Source: Geodermatophilus obscurus DSM 43160
Lineage (GTDB): Bacteria > Actinomycetota > Actinomycetes > Mycobacteriales > Geodermatophilaceae
Length of the DNA stretch: 64,000 nucleotides
Assembly (NCBI RefSeq): GCF_000025345.1
Contig: NC_013757.1
Span: forward strand, 868,001 to 932,000
Reading direction: 5' to 3'
Shown: positions 1-8,283 of the stretch, piece after piece
How positions within the stretch are numbered: the first letter of the stretch is position 1
Layout of the letters: every line of letters starts with the position of its first letter
Notes under the pieces: model-generated
The model's input: only the letters and a program-made list of their open reading frames with translations
Databases searched by the model: none
What the model was told of the DNA's origin: nothing
Position numbers and translations under genes: made by a program

Positions 1-2
1 CG

Positions 3-266
3 GGGGAGTTCGGCCCGCGCTCCGCGATGGCACGCCAGGCGCCCGGACCCTGCGGCACCTGCGGGTTCTTCCTGCCGCTGGCCGGCTCGCTGCGGCACGG
101 CTTCGGCGCGTGCGGCAACGTCTACGCCCCGGCCGACGGCCGCGTGGTCACCGTCGACTACGGCTGCGGCGCGCACAGCCAGGCCACGCTGGCGGCCGAC
201 GACGCGACCGAGGTCGTGCGCTCCGCCCGCTACGACACCGGCACCTTCGACGTGTTGTCGGACTGA
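3..266 (+). CDS. DUF3027 family protein, C-terminal part
   Basis: This is the 3' end of a gene that enters from the left edge; the frame is open from base 3. The last 87 residues carry the cysteine-containing pattern PCGTCGFFLPL followed by CGAHS, typical of the C-terminus of the actinobacterial DUF3027 family. The spaced cysteines (CGTC, CGN, CGAH) could bind zinc, but the family has no established function. It ends about 100 bp before the convergent DUF2530 gene. Family assignment is from recognition of the motif; function is unknown. Confidence 0.75.
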   Translation, partial: GEFGPRSAMARQAPGPCGTCGFFLPLAGSLRHGFGACGNVYAPADGRVVTVDYGCGAHSQATLAADDATEVVRSARYDTGTFDVLSD

Positions 267-366
267 GCCGAGGCTCGCTCCCGACCGGCCGGCTCCGTGG
301 GCGGGCGGCCCGCTCGCAGGCCCCCCGTCGGCCCCGTCGGCCGCGTCCTCCGGACGGGGTCCTCCG

Positions 367-588
367 TCAGTCCCGGCGGCCGAGCTGCCCCTGCAGGCGC
401 ATCACGCCCAGGCCCACGCCGGCCAGCGCGATGCCGGCGACGCAGGTCCAGGTCCACATCCGGTCCACCCGGTCGCCGAGCAGCAGCAGGACCACCAGCG
501 CCACGACCCACACCGCCGTCCCGGCCAGGACCACCCGCACGGTGTTCACACGCAGCGGGGGAGGGGCCTGCTTGGCCGGTCGGGGCAC
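367..588 (-). CDS. DUF2530 small membrane protein
   Basis: A 73-residue protein with two predicted membrane helices (about residues 18-37 and 46-63) separated by a short DRVDRMW loop. The N-terminus PPPLRVNTVRVVLAGT is the family hallmark of DUF2530, a small actinobacterial integral membrane family of unknown role. The GTG start at 588 has the hexamer TAGGGT just upstream, consistent with a leaderless message. It is convergent with the DUF3027 gene and divergent from the purine permease, a neighbourhood I associate with related actinobacteria. Confidence 0.75.
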   Translation of the reverse strand: MPRPAKQAPPPLRVNTVRVVLAGTAVWVVALVVLLLLGDRVDRMWTWTCVAGIALAGVGLGVMRLQGQLGRRD

Positions 589-740
589 GCCCTGACCCTA
601 GGACCTGGGGTCCCCGGGGCGCGTGTCACCTGGTCGGAACACGGGTGTGGCACGCTGTCGCCGCTCATCGCAGTCCCCACCGGTCAGCCGGCGCGCTCCC
701 CCGCCGCACGCTGGCCCGGCCGCGCGCCCGGAGAGTCGTC

Positions 741-2264
741 ATGGCAGAGAAGTCCCGCCCGTCCACGGGCAGCACCACGGACGGCGGCACCCCCGCCGAC
801 GTCGCCGTCGGGGCCCGCACCCCGCGGCGCAGCGACGGCCCGCGGGTCAGGCCCAGCAACGGGCTGGACCGCTACTTCGGCATCAGCGCCCGCCGCTCGA
901 CGACGGTCCGCGAGGTCCGCGGTGGTCTGACCACCTTCTTCACGATGGCCTACATCGTGGTGCTCAACCCGATCATCCTGTCCGGGGCCGACATCACCGG
1001 CGCCTCGCTGCCCTTCCCGGCGGTGGCCGCGGTCACCGCCCTGGTGGCCGGGGTCATGACGATCCTCATGGGCGTCGTGGGCCGGTACCCCTTCGCCGTG
1101 GCGACCGGCCTGGGCATCAACGCGGTCGTCGCCGTCTACGCGGCCACCCAGCTGTCCTGGCCCGAGATCATGGGCCTGGTCGTCCTCGAGGGCCTGCTCA
1201 TCACCGTGCTGGTGCTGACCGGGTTCCGGCGGGCGGTCTTCGAGGCCATCCCGCCGCAGCTGAAGACGGCGATCGCGGTCGGCATCGGCTTCTTCCTCAC
1301 GATCATCGGGCTGGTCGACGCCGGCGTCATCCGGCCGGGCAACCCGCTGATCAGCTTCGGCGTGGGCGGCCAGCTCGCCGGGTGGCCGCTGCTGGTCTTC
1401 GTCGTCGGGCTGCTGCTCACCAGCGTGCTCGTCGTCCGCCGGGTGAAGGGCGCGCTGCTCATCGGCATCGTCGTCTCCACCGTGCTGGCGATCGTCGTCG
1501 AGGCCGTCGCCGGGGTGGGCGGGCGGTTCGACGCCGAGGGCAACGAGGTCAACCCGCGCGGCTGGGCGCTGCAGGTGCCGAGCCTGCCGGACGAGGTCGT
1601 CAGCGCGCCCGACCTCTCGATCGTCGGGGACTTCTCGCTGTTCGGCGGCTTCGAGCGGATCGGCGTCATCGCCGCGCTGCTCATCGTCTTCTCGATCATG
1701 ATCGCCGACTTCTTCGACACCGTGGGCACGGTGACCGCCGTCGGCGCCGAGGGCGACCTGCTCGACGAGAAGCGCAACCTGCCCCGGTCCCAGCCGGTGC
1801 TGCTGGTCGACTCGCTGGCCGCCGCGGCCGGCGGTGCGGCCAGCGTCTCGTCCAACACGACCTACATCGAGAGCGCCTCCGGCGTCGCCGACGGGGCGCG
1901 CACCGGGCTGGCCAGCGTCGCGACCGGCGCCCTGTTCCTCCTGGCGATGTTCTTCACCCCGCTGGTCTCCGTCGTCCCCTCGGAGGCGGCCGCCCCGGCG
2001 CTGGTGATCGTCGGTGCGCTGATGATCAGCCAGATCCGCAACCTCGAGTGGGACGACATGTCGCTGGTCATCCCGGCGTTCCTGGCGATCGCGCTCATGC
2101 CGTTCACCTACTCGATCACCAACGGCATCGGCGCCGGCGTGGTCAGCTACGTGCTCCTGCGGACGGCGGTCGGCCGCCACCGCGAGGTGCACCCGCTGAT
2201 GTGGCTGATCGCCGTCCTGTTCGTCGTCTACTTCGCCCTGGAGCCGCTGCAGCAGCTGTTCTGA
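741..2264 (+). CDS. NCS2 family purine permease (AzgA-like)
   Basis: A 507-residue polytopic membrane protein of the nucleobase:cation symporter-2 superfamily, AzgA (guanine/hypoxanthine permease) branch. It probably imports purine bases by proton symport. A roughly 45-residue hydrophilic N-terminus precedes the NGLDRYFGI segment and a string of hydrophobic helices. The family motif DFFDTVGTVTAVG lies near residue 322, and NPIILSGAD near residue 80. The ATG at 741 was chosen because family similarity begins after it; the open frame extends far upstream but that part looks non-coding. A GC-rich hairpin follows the stop. Substrate specificity cannot be read from sequence. Confidence 0.9.
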   Translation: MAEKSRPSTGSTTDGGTPADVAVGARTPRRSDGPRVRPSNGLDRYFGISARRSTTVREVRGGLTTFFTMAYIVVLNPIILSGADITGASLPFPAVAAVTALVAGVMTILMGVVGRYPFAVATGLGINAVVAVYAATQLSWPEIMGLVVLEGLLITVLVLTGFRRAVFEAIPPQLKTAIAVGIGFFLTIIGLVDAGVIRPGNPLISFGVGGQLAGWPLLVFVVGLLLTSVLVVRRVKGALLIGIVVSTVLAIVVEAVAGVGGRFDAEGNEVNPRGWALQVPSLPDEVVSAPDLSIVGDFSLFGGFERIGVIAALLIVFSIMIADFFDTVGTVTAVGAEGDLLDEKRNLPRSQPVLLVDSLAAAAGGAASVSSNTTYIESASGVADGARTGLASVATGALFLLAMFFTPLVSVVPSEAAAPALVIVGALMISQIRNLEWDDMSLVIPAFLAIALMPFTYSITNGIGAGVVSYVLLRTAVGRHREVHPLMWLIAVLFVVYFALEPLQQLF

Positions 2265-2271
2265 GGGAGGA

Positions 2272-2319
2272 CCCCGTCCCCTCACCCCTCGCACGCTCGG
2301 GCCGAGCCTCGGGACGGGG
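2272..2319. terminator. GC-rich intergenic hairpin (repeat family member)
   Basis: Arms CCCCGTCCC (2272-2280) and GGGACGGGG (2311-2319) can pair around a loop that contains CTCGCACGCTCGG. It sits just after the permease stop and before the MarR promoter, a position expected for a terminator. It has no U-tract, as is common in high-GC actinobacteria. It is one of the recurrent hairpins described in the findings. Confidence 0.55.
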
Positions 2320-2335
2320 CCGGCAGATCCCTAGT

Positions 2336-2341
2336 TAGGCT
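2336..2341 (+). promoter_or_regulatory. -10 hexamer of a leaderless promoter for the MarR gene
   Basis: TAGGCT lies 8 nt before the GTG start at 2350. Transcription would then begin at or next to the start codon, giving a leaderless mRNA. This is inferred from spacing only. Confidence 0.45.
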
Positions 2342-2349
2342 GGGCAACC

Positions 2350-2784
2350 GTGAGCCGGACGACGCTGGACACCGCGGCGCTGGCCCACGACCTGCGGCTG
2401 GCCGTGATGCGGTTCTCCCGCCGGCTGCGCAACCAGCGGGTCGACACCTCGGTCACGCTCACCCACCTGGCGGCGCTGTCCACGCTCAAGCGGCACGGCC
2501 GGATGAGCCCCGGTGAGCTGGCCGGCCACGAACGGGTCCAGCCGCCGTCGATGACCCGCGTCGTCGTCGCGCTCGAGGGGATGGGGCTGGTCACCCGGAG
2601 CCCGCACCCCACCGACGGGCGGCAGGTGGTCATCGACCTGACCCCGGCCGCGGAGGACCTGCTCGGTGCCGAGGCCCGCGCCCGCGAGGCCTGGCTGTCC
2701 GGCATGCTCCAGCGGCTCACCGCCGAGGAGCGGGCGGTGCTGCGCGAGGCCGCGGTCATCATCGACAAGCTGGCGAGTGGGTGA
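2350..2784 (+). CDS. MarR family transcriptional regulator
   Basis: A 144-residue winged-helix regulator. Helices at residues 10-50 precede the DNA-recognition region (SPGELAGHERVQPPSMTRVV) and the wing with the family pattern SPHPTDGRQVVIDLT; a C-terminal dimerisation helix follows. MarR proteins usually repress a neighbouring gene and release DNA on binding a small molecule. Its stop overlaps the start of the downstream MFS exporter by 4 bp (GTGA), so the two are translationally coupled and the exporter is a likely target. The ligand is unknown. Confidence 0.9.
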   Translation: MSRTTLDTAALAHDLRLAVMRFSRRLRNQRVDTSVTLTHLAALSTLKRHGRMSPGELAGHERVQPPSMTRVVVALEGMGLVTRSPHPTDGRQVVIDLTPAAEDLLGAEARAREAWLSGMLQRLTAEERAVLREAAVIIDKLASG

Positions 2785-4139
2785 GCAGGGGCACTGCGGA
2801 CTCGGGGGCCTTCCGGTCGCTGCGCGTACGCAACTACCGGTTCTACGCCGCGTCCAACCTGGTCAGCCTCACCGGGACCTGGATGCAGCGCATCGGGCAG
2901 GACTGGCTGGTCCTGCAGCTCTCCGGTGACAACGGCGTGGCCCTCGGGCTGATCACCGCGCTGCAGTTCGGCCCGACGCTGCTGCTGGGCCTGTACGGCG
3001 GGGTGCTCGCCGACCGCTACCCCAAGCGTCGCATGCTCGTGGCCACCCAGACGCTGATGGGTCTGCTCGCCCTCGTCCTCGGGCTGCTGGTGGCCACCGA
3101 CGGCATCGAGCTGTGGCACGTCTTCGTCCTCGCCGGCGCCCTCGGCTCGGTCTCCGCCGTCGACGCACCGGTGCGGCAGGCCTTCGTCGCGGAGCTGGTC
3201 GGCCCGGAGCTGCTGCCCAACGCGGTCAGCCTCAACTCGACGATCTTCAACGGCGCCCGGCTGGTCGGCCCCGCGGTCGCCGGGCTGCTCATCGGCGCGG
3301 CCTCGGGCGACACCGCGCCGGCCTTCCTCACCAACGCGGCCAGCTTCGCCTTCACCATCGGTGCCCTGCTGTGCATGCGGACAGGTGAGCTGCACTCCAG
3401 CCCACCGGTCGCGCGGGCCCGGGGCCAGCTGCGCGAGGGGCTGGCCTACGCGTGGTCGCGCCCGGACCTGAGACTGGCGATGGGGCTGGCGCTCCTGCTG
3501 GGCACCTTCACGTTCAACTCCCAGGTCACCATCGCGCTCATGGCCCGCGAGGTGTTCGGCGTCGGCGCCGAGGCGTTCGGGCTGCTGACCACCTGCTTCG
3601 CGGCCGGGTCGTTGTCCGGCGCGCTGCTGTCCACCCGGCGGACACGGCGCCCGCTGCAGCGGTTCCTCGTCGTCGCGGCGGTCGTCTTCGGGCTGTTCTC
3701 CATCGTCTGCGGGTTGATGCCCACGTACTGGTCGTTCGCGGCGCTGCTCGTGCCCACCGGGGCGGCGGGCCTGGTGTTCAGCGTGGCCAACAACAGCTTC
3801 GTGCAGCTGGGGGTCGATCCGCAGCTGCGCGGGCGGGTCATGGCGCTGTACTTCACCTGCTTCATGGGTGGCACGCCGCTGGGCGCGCCGTTGATCGGCT
3901 GGGTCTGCGAGCGCTTCGGTGCGCCCTGGGGGTTCGTCCTCGGTGGCGCGGTCGCGGTCGCTGCGGGGGGTGTCGCGGCGGCCTGGCTGGCGCGCGGACG
4001 ACGGGTCCGGCTGGAGGCGCACGTCGTCCCTCCGCGGGTGCAGCTGCACGTGGGGCCGCGGGCGGTGCCGCGGGCACCGGTCCGGGCCGTTCCCGAGGCG
4101 GCGTCGGCCGAGGCGCCCGGGACGCCGACCTCCCCCTGA
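2781..4139 (+). CDS. MFS transporter (EntS-like drug/siderophore exporter)
   Basis: A 452-residue major facilitator with about 12 membrane helices. It begins RSLRVRNYRFYAASNLVSLTG, typical of the EntS/MFS_3 group, and has the loop 2-3 motif GGVLADRYPKRR (MFS motif A) near residues 72-83. The C-terminus is a hydrophilic, proline-rich tail of about 45 residues. The GTG start overlaps the MarR stop by 4 bp, so this is a regulator-exporter operon. It probably exports a toxic or signalling small molecule; the substrate is unknown. Confidence 0.88.
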   Translation: MSRGTADSGAFRSLRVRNYRFYAASNLVSLTGTWMQRIGQDWLVLQLSGDNGVALGLITALQFGPTLLLGLYGGVLADRYPKRRMLVATQTLMGLLALVLGLLVATDGIELWHVFVLAGALGSVSAVDAPVRQAFVAELVGPELLPNAVSLNSTIFNGARLVGPAVAGLLIGAASGDTAPAFLTNAASFAFTIGALLCMRTGELHSSPPVARARGQLREGLAYAWSRPDLRLAMGLALLLGTFTFNSQVTIALMAREVFGVGAEAFGLLTTCFAAGSLSGALLSTRRTRRPLQRFLVVAAVVFGLFSIVCGLMPTYWSFAALLVPTGAAGLVFSVANNSFVQLGVDPQLRGRVMALYFTCFMGGTPLGAPLIGWVCERFGAPWGFVLGGAVAVAAGGVAAAWLARGRRVRLEAHVVPPRVQLHVGPRAVPRAPVRAVPEAASAEAPGTPTSP

Positions 4140-4197
4140 CGCCGTCGGTCCGTCGTACCGTGACGGCCACCACTCTCGAGTCGTCCGCGGAGGCGGC

Positions 4198-4593
4198 ATG
4201 GGGACCTCGCTGCTGCACCTCGGCGCCATCGTCGCGGGCGTCGTCGGCTCGGTCGCCCTCATGGGCTGGCTGGCCCGCCTGGTGTTCGGGTCGGCGCGCC
4301 TGCCGCAGCGCCTCCGCCGCCGGGAACCGGTCGCGCCGGCGGGCCGTCCGCTCGAGCGGGTCGCCGCCGACCTGCGCCGGCTCGGCCGCCAGCTCGCCTC
4401 CGTGCCGGCGGGGGCGCCGATGGCCCGCCGCCGGGGACTGCAGGCGGCCTACGACGACGTCCTCACCGAGGCGGCCCGCCTGCTGGAGGTGCCGCACGCG
4501 CTGGACACCGTCCCGGCCGGACGGCCCCGCGACGTCGAGCGGCTGCGGCTGCAGGCCGCGCTCGCCGACGCCGGCCTGGCGGTGCCGGACTGA
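4198..4593 (+). CDS. Hypothetical protein with N-terminal membrane helix
   Basis: A 131-residue protein with one N-terminal hydrophobic helix (about residues 5-30) followed by a basic, soluble helical part rich in Arg and Leu. I recognise no catalytic motif. The ATG at 4198 follows GCGGAGGCGGC, which can act as a ribosome binding site. The stop overlaps the likely CTG start of the downstream phosphodiesterase, suggesting co-translation. It may be a small membrane-anchored helical protein; function unknown. Confidence 0.6.
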   Translation: MGTSLLHLGAIVAGVVGSVALMGWLARLVFGSARLPQRLRRREPVAPAGRPLERVAADLRRLGRQLASVPAGAPMARRRGLQAAYDDVLTEAARLLEVPHALDTVPAGRPRDVERLRLQAALADAGLAVPD

Positions 4594-5156
4594 CCGCACC
4601 ACGGCCGCGGCGGCTGTTCTTCGCGGTCACCCCGCCGGCCGAGGCCCTGGCCGACCTGGACCAGGCCCTGGCGCCGCTGCGCGAGATGCCGGGCGCACCG
4701 CGCTGGACGCCGCCGGACCGCTGGCACCTGACGCTGCTCTTCCTCGGCGCGGTCCCGCCCGATCGGGTGGCTGAGCTGGTGGCCGCAGCGGCGCCCGCGG
4801 TGGCGGCCACCCCGTCGATGACCCTCCAGCTCGCCGGCGCCGGACGGTTCGGCTCGCGCCGCCGTCCGCAGGTGTTCTGGGCCGGGGTCACGGGTGACGG
4901 CGATGGGCTGGGCGCCCTCGCCGGCCGGCTGGCCGCCGTCGCCCGGGGGCTCCGGATGCCGGTGGAGGAGCGGCCGTTCCGTGCCCACCTCACCCTGGGC
5001 CGCTGGCGGCCGGGCCGGCCGGGGGACGGCGACCTGCCCGACCGGCTGGCCGGCTACCGGGGGCGCGACTGGCCGGTGACCGAGGTGGAGCTGCTGGAGA
5101 GCCACCTCGGTCCTGCGCCGCGGTACGACCGGGTCGCGGCCTGGCCGCTCGGCTGA
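4590..5156 (+). CDS. thpR: RNA 2',3'-cyclic phosphodiesterase (2'-5' RNA ligase family)
   Basis: A 2H phosphoesterase of about 188 residues that hydrolyses RNA 2',3'-cyclic phosphates in the cytoplasm. Both family HxTx motifs are present: HLTLLFLG near residue 46 and HLTLGRW near residue 133. Family similarity (PRRLFFAVTPP) begins well upstream of the first ATG at 4686, and no ATG, GTG or TTG fits there. The codon CTG at 4590 overlaps the previous gene's TGA as CTGA, so I propose a CTG start. An ATG start at 4686 would lose the conserved first strand. Function is secure, start is inference. Confidence 0.8.
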   Translation: MTAPRPRRLFFAVTPPAEALADLDQALAPLREMPGAPRWTPPDRWHLTLLFLGAVPPDRVAELVAAAAPAVAATPSMTLQLAGAGRFGSRRRPQVFWAGVTGDGDGLGALAGRLAAVARGLRMPVEERPFRAHLTLGRWRPGRPGDGDLPDRLAGYRGRDWPVTEVELLESHLGPAPRYDRVAAWPLG

Positions 5157-5160
5157 GAGA

Positions 5161-5256
5161 GGACCCCGGCCTCCTCACCGGGGAAGGACACCGTCCTCCC
5201 CACCCCTCGCGAGCTCGGGGCGGTGCCCGGGACGGGGCCAGCGGCGAGCCTCTGGA
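5161..5256. terminator. Compound GC-rich hairpin region between convergent genes
   Basis: The 141-bp gap between thpR and the convergent peroxidase holds a CCCCGG...CCGGGG pair followed by a GTCCTCCCC / CTCGCGAGCTCGG / GGGACGGGG imperfect hairpin of the recurrent family. It probably acts as a bidirectional terminator. No coding sequence is seen. Confidence 0.5.
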
Positions 5257-5297
5257 CGGGGCCGCGACGGGACCTCACCAGGGGCCCGGAGTCCTCC

Positions 5298-7097
5298 CTA
5301 GACGACGGGGCCGGGCACCGGGGAGGTCGCCGCGGGGTCGGGCGCCTCGCCGGGCTCGAGGAGCTCGGGGTCCTCGTCGTCCTCCGGCTCCTCTTCGTGC
5401 GGCGCCTCCTCCTCGACCTCGCCGTCCTCGCCCTCGGCGGGCTCCTCCTCGGCCGGCTCGTCCTCCGGCGCCTCGAAGGCCCGCGGGTCGATGGCGTCGG
5501 CCCAGAGCAGGAAGTCACCCATGGAGTACCCAGGGCCGGGGTCGAAGCCGGGGTTGGCCGTGAAGTACGAGGTGGTGTCGCAGGCCATCAGGCCGAGGAC
5601 GACCTCGGCGACGATCGTGCCGCCGACCGGGCCCAGGCGGTTGCCGCCGAGCAGCTCGGCCTCCTTGAGCACGTAGAACCAGAGCGGAGCCTTGCCCTTC
5701 CAGCCCGGGTCGGTGAGCCCGAGCTGCTGGTTGGTCAGCGGCTCGAGGCCCATCGCGACGGCGACGTCCTGACCCGCCGGCAGGCCCAGCCGCTTGCCGC
5801 GCAGCAGGTTGCGCTCGGCCAGCGAGACGATCGCCCCGGCGGTGGGGGCCACGACGGTGGGCGGCAGCGTGGACAGCGGCAGCGACAGCTGGGTGTCGAT
5901 CTTCCGCGACATGTTGCGGTCGTCCGGCGTGCTCATGCCGGGGATCTCGAAGAAGTAGTTCCAGTCGATCCACAGGTCGGCCGGGACCGGGCGGTTGCCG
6001 CGCAGGTCCTGGTGGCCCTCGTTGGCGAAGATCGGCACGGTGTGCTGGTCGTGCACCTCGTACTCGGCCCGGATCATGCTGTGCCCGAAGCGGTACGCGG
6101 CGCCGGAGTACTCCACCGGCATGTAGGGCTTGCGCGGGTTGCGCGGCTTGTAGAACCGCCCGACGAACTCGATCGGCCCGCCGCGGCGGCGGCGCACCAG
6201 CCGGTCGACGACGTCGCGGCCGACGATGCGCGGCAGGTAGTCGTTGACGATGAGCCACTGGTAGTGCCAGCGGACCAGCTGCTGGGCCTGCTCGAACGTC
6301 TTCCCCTCGTCGCGCAGCTTGTTGTGCAGCCGCAGGAAGACCGCGTGCAGCTGGGCGACGATGAGGTTCTCGTCGTTGCGCGGGTCGCCGAGGTAGGCCG
6401 CGCCGACGTCGTCCCGGGGCAGGTCGCGCACGCCGTCGTGGTCGTTGCAGAGCAGGTGGCCCGGCCGGGCCGGGTCGTAGAGCTCGGGGCTGCCGGCCGG
6501 TCCCTTGCCGTACACGCTGGCCAGGTCGAAGCGGGGCGTGTCGTAGTTGGTCATCGCCCGCGGGTCCTGCTGCTGCTGGGTCAGCGGGGTCTTGTCCAGC
6601 GTCATGTCGTGGTCGATGAACTGGCCGAGGTAGATGTAGCCGGCCGGGATGCCGGCGATGTCGAAGGCGACGTCGGAGTCCTTGACGTCCGACAGCGGCG
6701 CCTTGCCGTCGTTCATGGCGACGGCGAGCGCGGTCAGCAGCGCGTCCGGCGGCGAGAAGGCCGGCAGCTTCTTGAACATCACGCCGAACCGGGCCTCCTT
6801 GTCCCGGCCCGCCCGCACCGCGATGTCGCTGCCGCGCGGGTTGCCCACGGCGTGCGCGCCCCGGGCGGCCCGCGGACGGCGCGCCGGCGGCGGAGGCGCG
6901 GGCGTCGACGTCGGGGCCGGCGGACGGCGGACCGGCGCCGCCAGGGCGGTCCCGCTCATGACCGGCAGCGCCGCGATGCCCGCCAGCCCGGCGAGCACGG
7001 CCCGCCGCGACACCGCGCTGCGCGTCGTCCCGCCGTCCCCGGCTCCGCTGAACGGGCACACCCCGGCCGTCTCGTCCCCGTACCCGTGCACGCGCAC
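5298..7097 (-). CDS. Tat-exported animal-type heme peroxidase
   Basis: A protein of about 599 residues related to the animal heme peroxidase (An_peroxidase) superfamily. Visible signatures are the distal-histidine region QFIDHDMTLD, VAQLHAVFLRLHNKLRDEG, IVNDYLPRIVG and the probable proximal histidine in AYRFGHSMI. The N-terminus carries a twin-arginine motif SRRAVLAG near residues 29-36, a hydrophobic stretch and an ALAAP cleavage-like site, so export by Tat is predicted. The C-terminus ends in an unusual tail of about 55 residues dominated by Glu and Asp. Several GTG codons are possible starts (7181, 7097, 7091); I chose 7097. Physiological substrate is unknown. Confidence 0.85.
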   Translation of the reverse strand: MRVHGYGDETAGVCPFSGAGDGGTTRSAVSRRAVLAGLAGIAALPVMSGTALAAPVRRPPAPTSTPAPPPPARRPRAARGAHAVGNPRGSDIAVRAGRDKEARFGVMFKKLPAFSPPDALLTALAVAMNDGKAPLSDVKDSDVAFDIAGIPAGYIYLGQFIDHDMTLDKTPLTQQQQDPRAMTNYDTPRFDLASVYGKGPAGSPELYDPARPGHLLCNDHDGVRDLPRDDVGAAYLGDPRNDENLIVAQLHAVFLRLHNKLRDEGKTFEQAQQLVRWHYQWLIVNDYLPRIVGRDVVDRLVRRRRGGPIEFVGRFYKPRNPRKPYMPVEYSGAAYRFGHSMIRAEYEVHDQHTVPIFANEGHQDLRGNRPVPADLWIDWNYFFEIPGMSTPDDRNMSRKIDTQLSLPLSTLPPTVVAPTAGAIVSLAERNLLRGKRLGLPAGQDVAVAMGLEPLTNQQLGLTDPGWKGKAPLWFYVLKEAELLGGNRLGPVGGTIVAEVVLGLMACDTTSYFTANPGFDPGPGYSMGDFLLWADAIDPRAFEAPEDEPAEEEPAEGEDGEVEEEAPHEEEPEDDEDPELLEPGEAPDPAATSPVPGPVV

Positions 7098-7286
7098 CCG
7101 CCCCCCGGCGTCGGAGAGCCCGCCCCCACCGGCCGCTCTCGTCGGTCCCGAGGCTCCGGGGGAGGGCAGGGGGCCGGGCACACGCGGCAGAGGGGGACCC
7201 CGTCCCCCAGTCCTGGGGGTCCGGGGGACGGCGTGTGGCGCTGGGTGACAGTGCGGTGACTGTCAGCGGCTAGCGGGCCGGCGGGG

Positions 7287-8255
7287 TCACCAGGCGTACT
7301 CCATCGGCGCCTCTCGGTAACCGGGGAAGACCTCGTCGAGCCGGGCGAGCTGGGCCTCGTCCAGCCGCACGTCGAGGGCCCGCAGCGAGCCCTCGAACTG
7401 CTCCATCGTGCGCGGCCCGACGATCGGTGCGGTCACCGCCGGCCGGTGCAGCAGCCAGGCGAGCCCGACGTCCGCCGGCGCGTACCCCCACGCGCGGCAG
7501 GCGTCCTCGTAGGCCTGCAGCGCGGGGCGGTGCCGCTCGATGCGCTCGCGGTTGCGCTCGAGGTGGCGGCGGTCGCCGGCCTGGTCGCCGAGGACGCCGG
7601 CCAGCAGGCCCTGCGCCAGCGGGCTCCACGGGATGATGCCGACGCCGTAGTGCTGCGCGGCCGGCAGCACCTCCAGCTCCACGTGCCGGGTGAGCAGGTT
7701 GTAGTGGGACTGCTCGCTCACCAGGCCCGGGAAGTGCCGGCGGGCGGCCGCCTCGTTGGCCGCCGCGATCTGCCAGGCGGCGTGGTTGGACGACCCGACG
7801 TAGAGCACCTTGCCCTGCGCGACCAGCGTCTCGCAGGCCTGCCAGATCTCCTCCCACGGCGTGGACGGGTCGACGTGGTGGAACTGGTACAGGTCGATCC
7901 AGTCGGTCTGCATCCGCCGTAGCGAGGCCTCGCAGGAGCGCACCAGGTTGCGCGCCGACAGGAACGTGTCGTTGGGCCAGTCGCTCATGCCGCCGTACAC
8001 CTTGGTGGCCAGCACCGTCTTGTCCCGGCGCTCGCCGCCCTGCGCGAACCAGGTGCCGAGGACCTCCTCGGTGCGACCCTTGCCGGCGTCGAAGCCGTAG
8101 ACGTTGGCGGTGTCGAAGAAGTTGACGCCCTCGGTCAGCGCCCGGTCCATGATCGCGTGGGCGTCGGCCTCGTCGGTCTTCCAGCCGAAGTTCATCGTGC
8201 CCAGGCAGAGCCGGGAGACCGACAGGCCGCTGCGCCCCAGGTGCGTGTACTCCAT
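7287..8255 (-). CDS. Aldo/keto reductase
   Basis: A 322-residue NADPH-dependent (beta/alpha)8 oxidoreductase. It begins MEYTHLGRSGLSVSRLCLGT, typical of the YajO/YghZ-type AKR group. The catalytic tetrad can be seen: Asp and Tyr in FFDTANVYG, Lys in LATKVYG and His in LYQFHHVDP. The NADPH-binding C-terminal loop GPRTMEQFEGSLRAL is also present. The ATG at 8255 matches the family start. It is divergent from the thioesterase gene 28 bp away, so the two promoters overlap. The natural substrate is not evident. Confidence 0.92.
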   Translation of the reverse strand: MEYTHLGRSGLSVSRLCLGTMNFGWKTDEADAHAIMDRALTEGVNFFDTANVYGFDAGKGRTEEVLGTWFAQGGERRDKTVLATKVYGGMSDWPNDTFLSARNLVRSCEASLRRMQTDWIDLYQFHHVDPSTPWEEIWQACETLVAQGKVLYVGSSNHAAWQIAAANEAAARRHFPGLVSEQSHYNLLTRHVELEVLPAAQHYGVGIIPWSPLAQGLLAGVLGDQAGDRRHLERNRERIERHRPALQAYEDACRAWGYAPADVGLAWLLHRPAVTAPIVGPRTMEQFEGSLRALDVRLDEAQLARLDEVFPGYREAPMEYAW

Positions 8256-8283
8256 GGAATCCCACCCTGGCAGGCTCCCGGGC

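Noticed and set aside
5223..7259. A 678-codon open frame opposite the heme peroxidase
   Set aside because: Complement of a gene with clear family motifs; composition is typical of a shadow frame.
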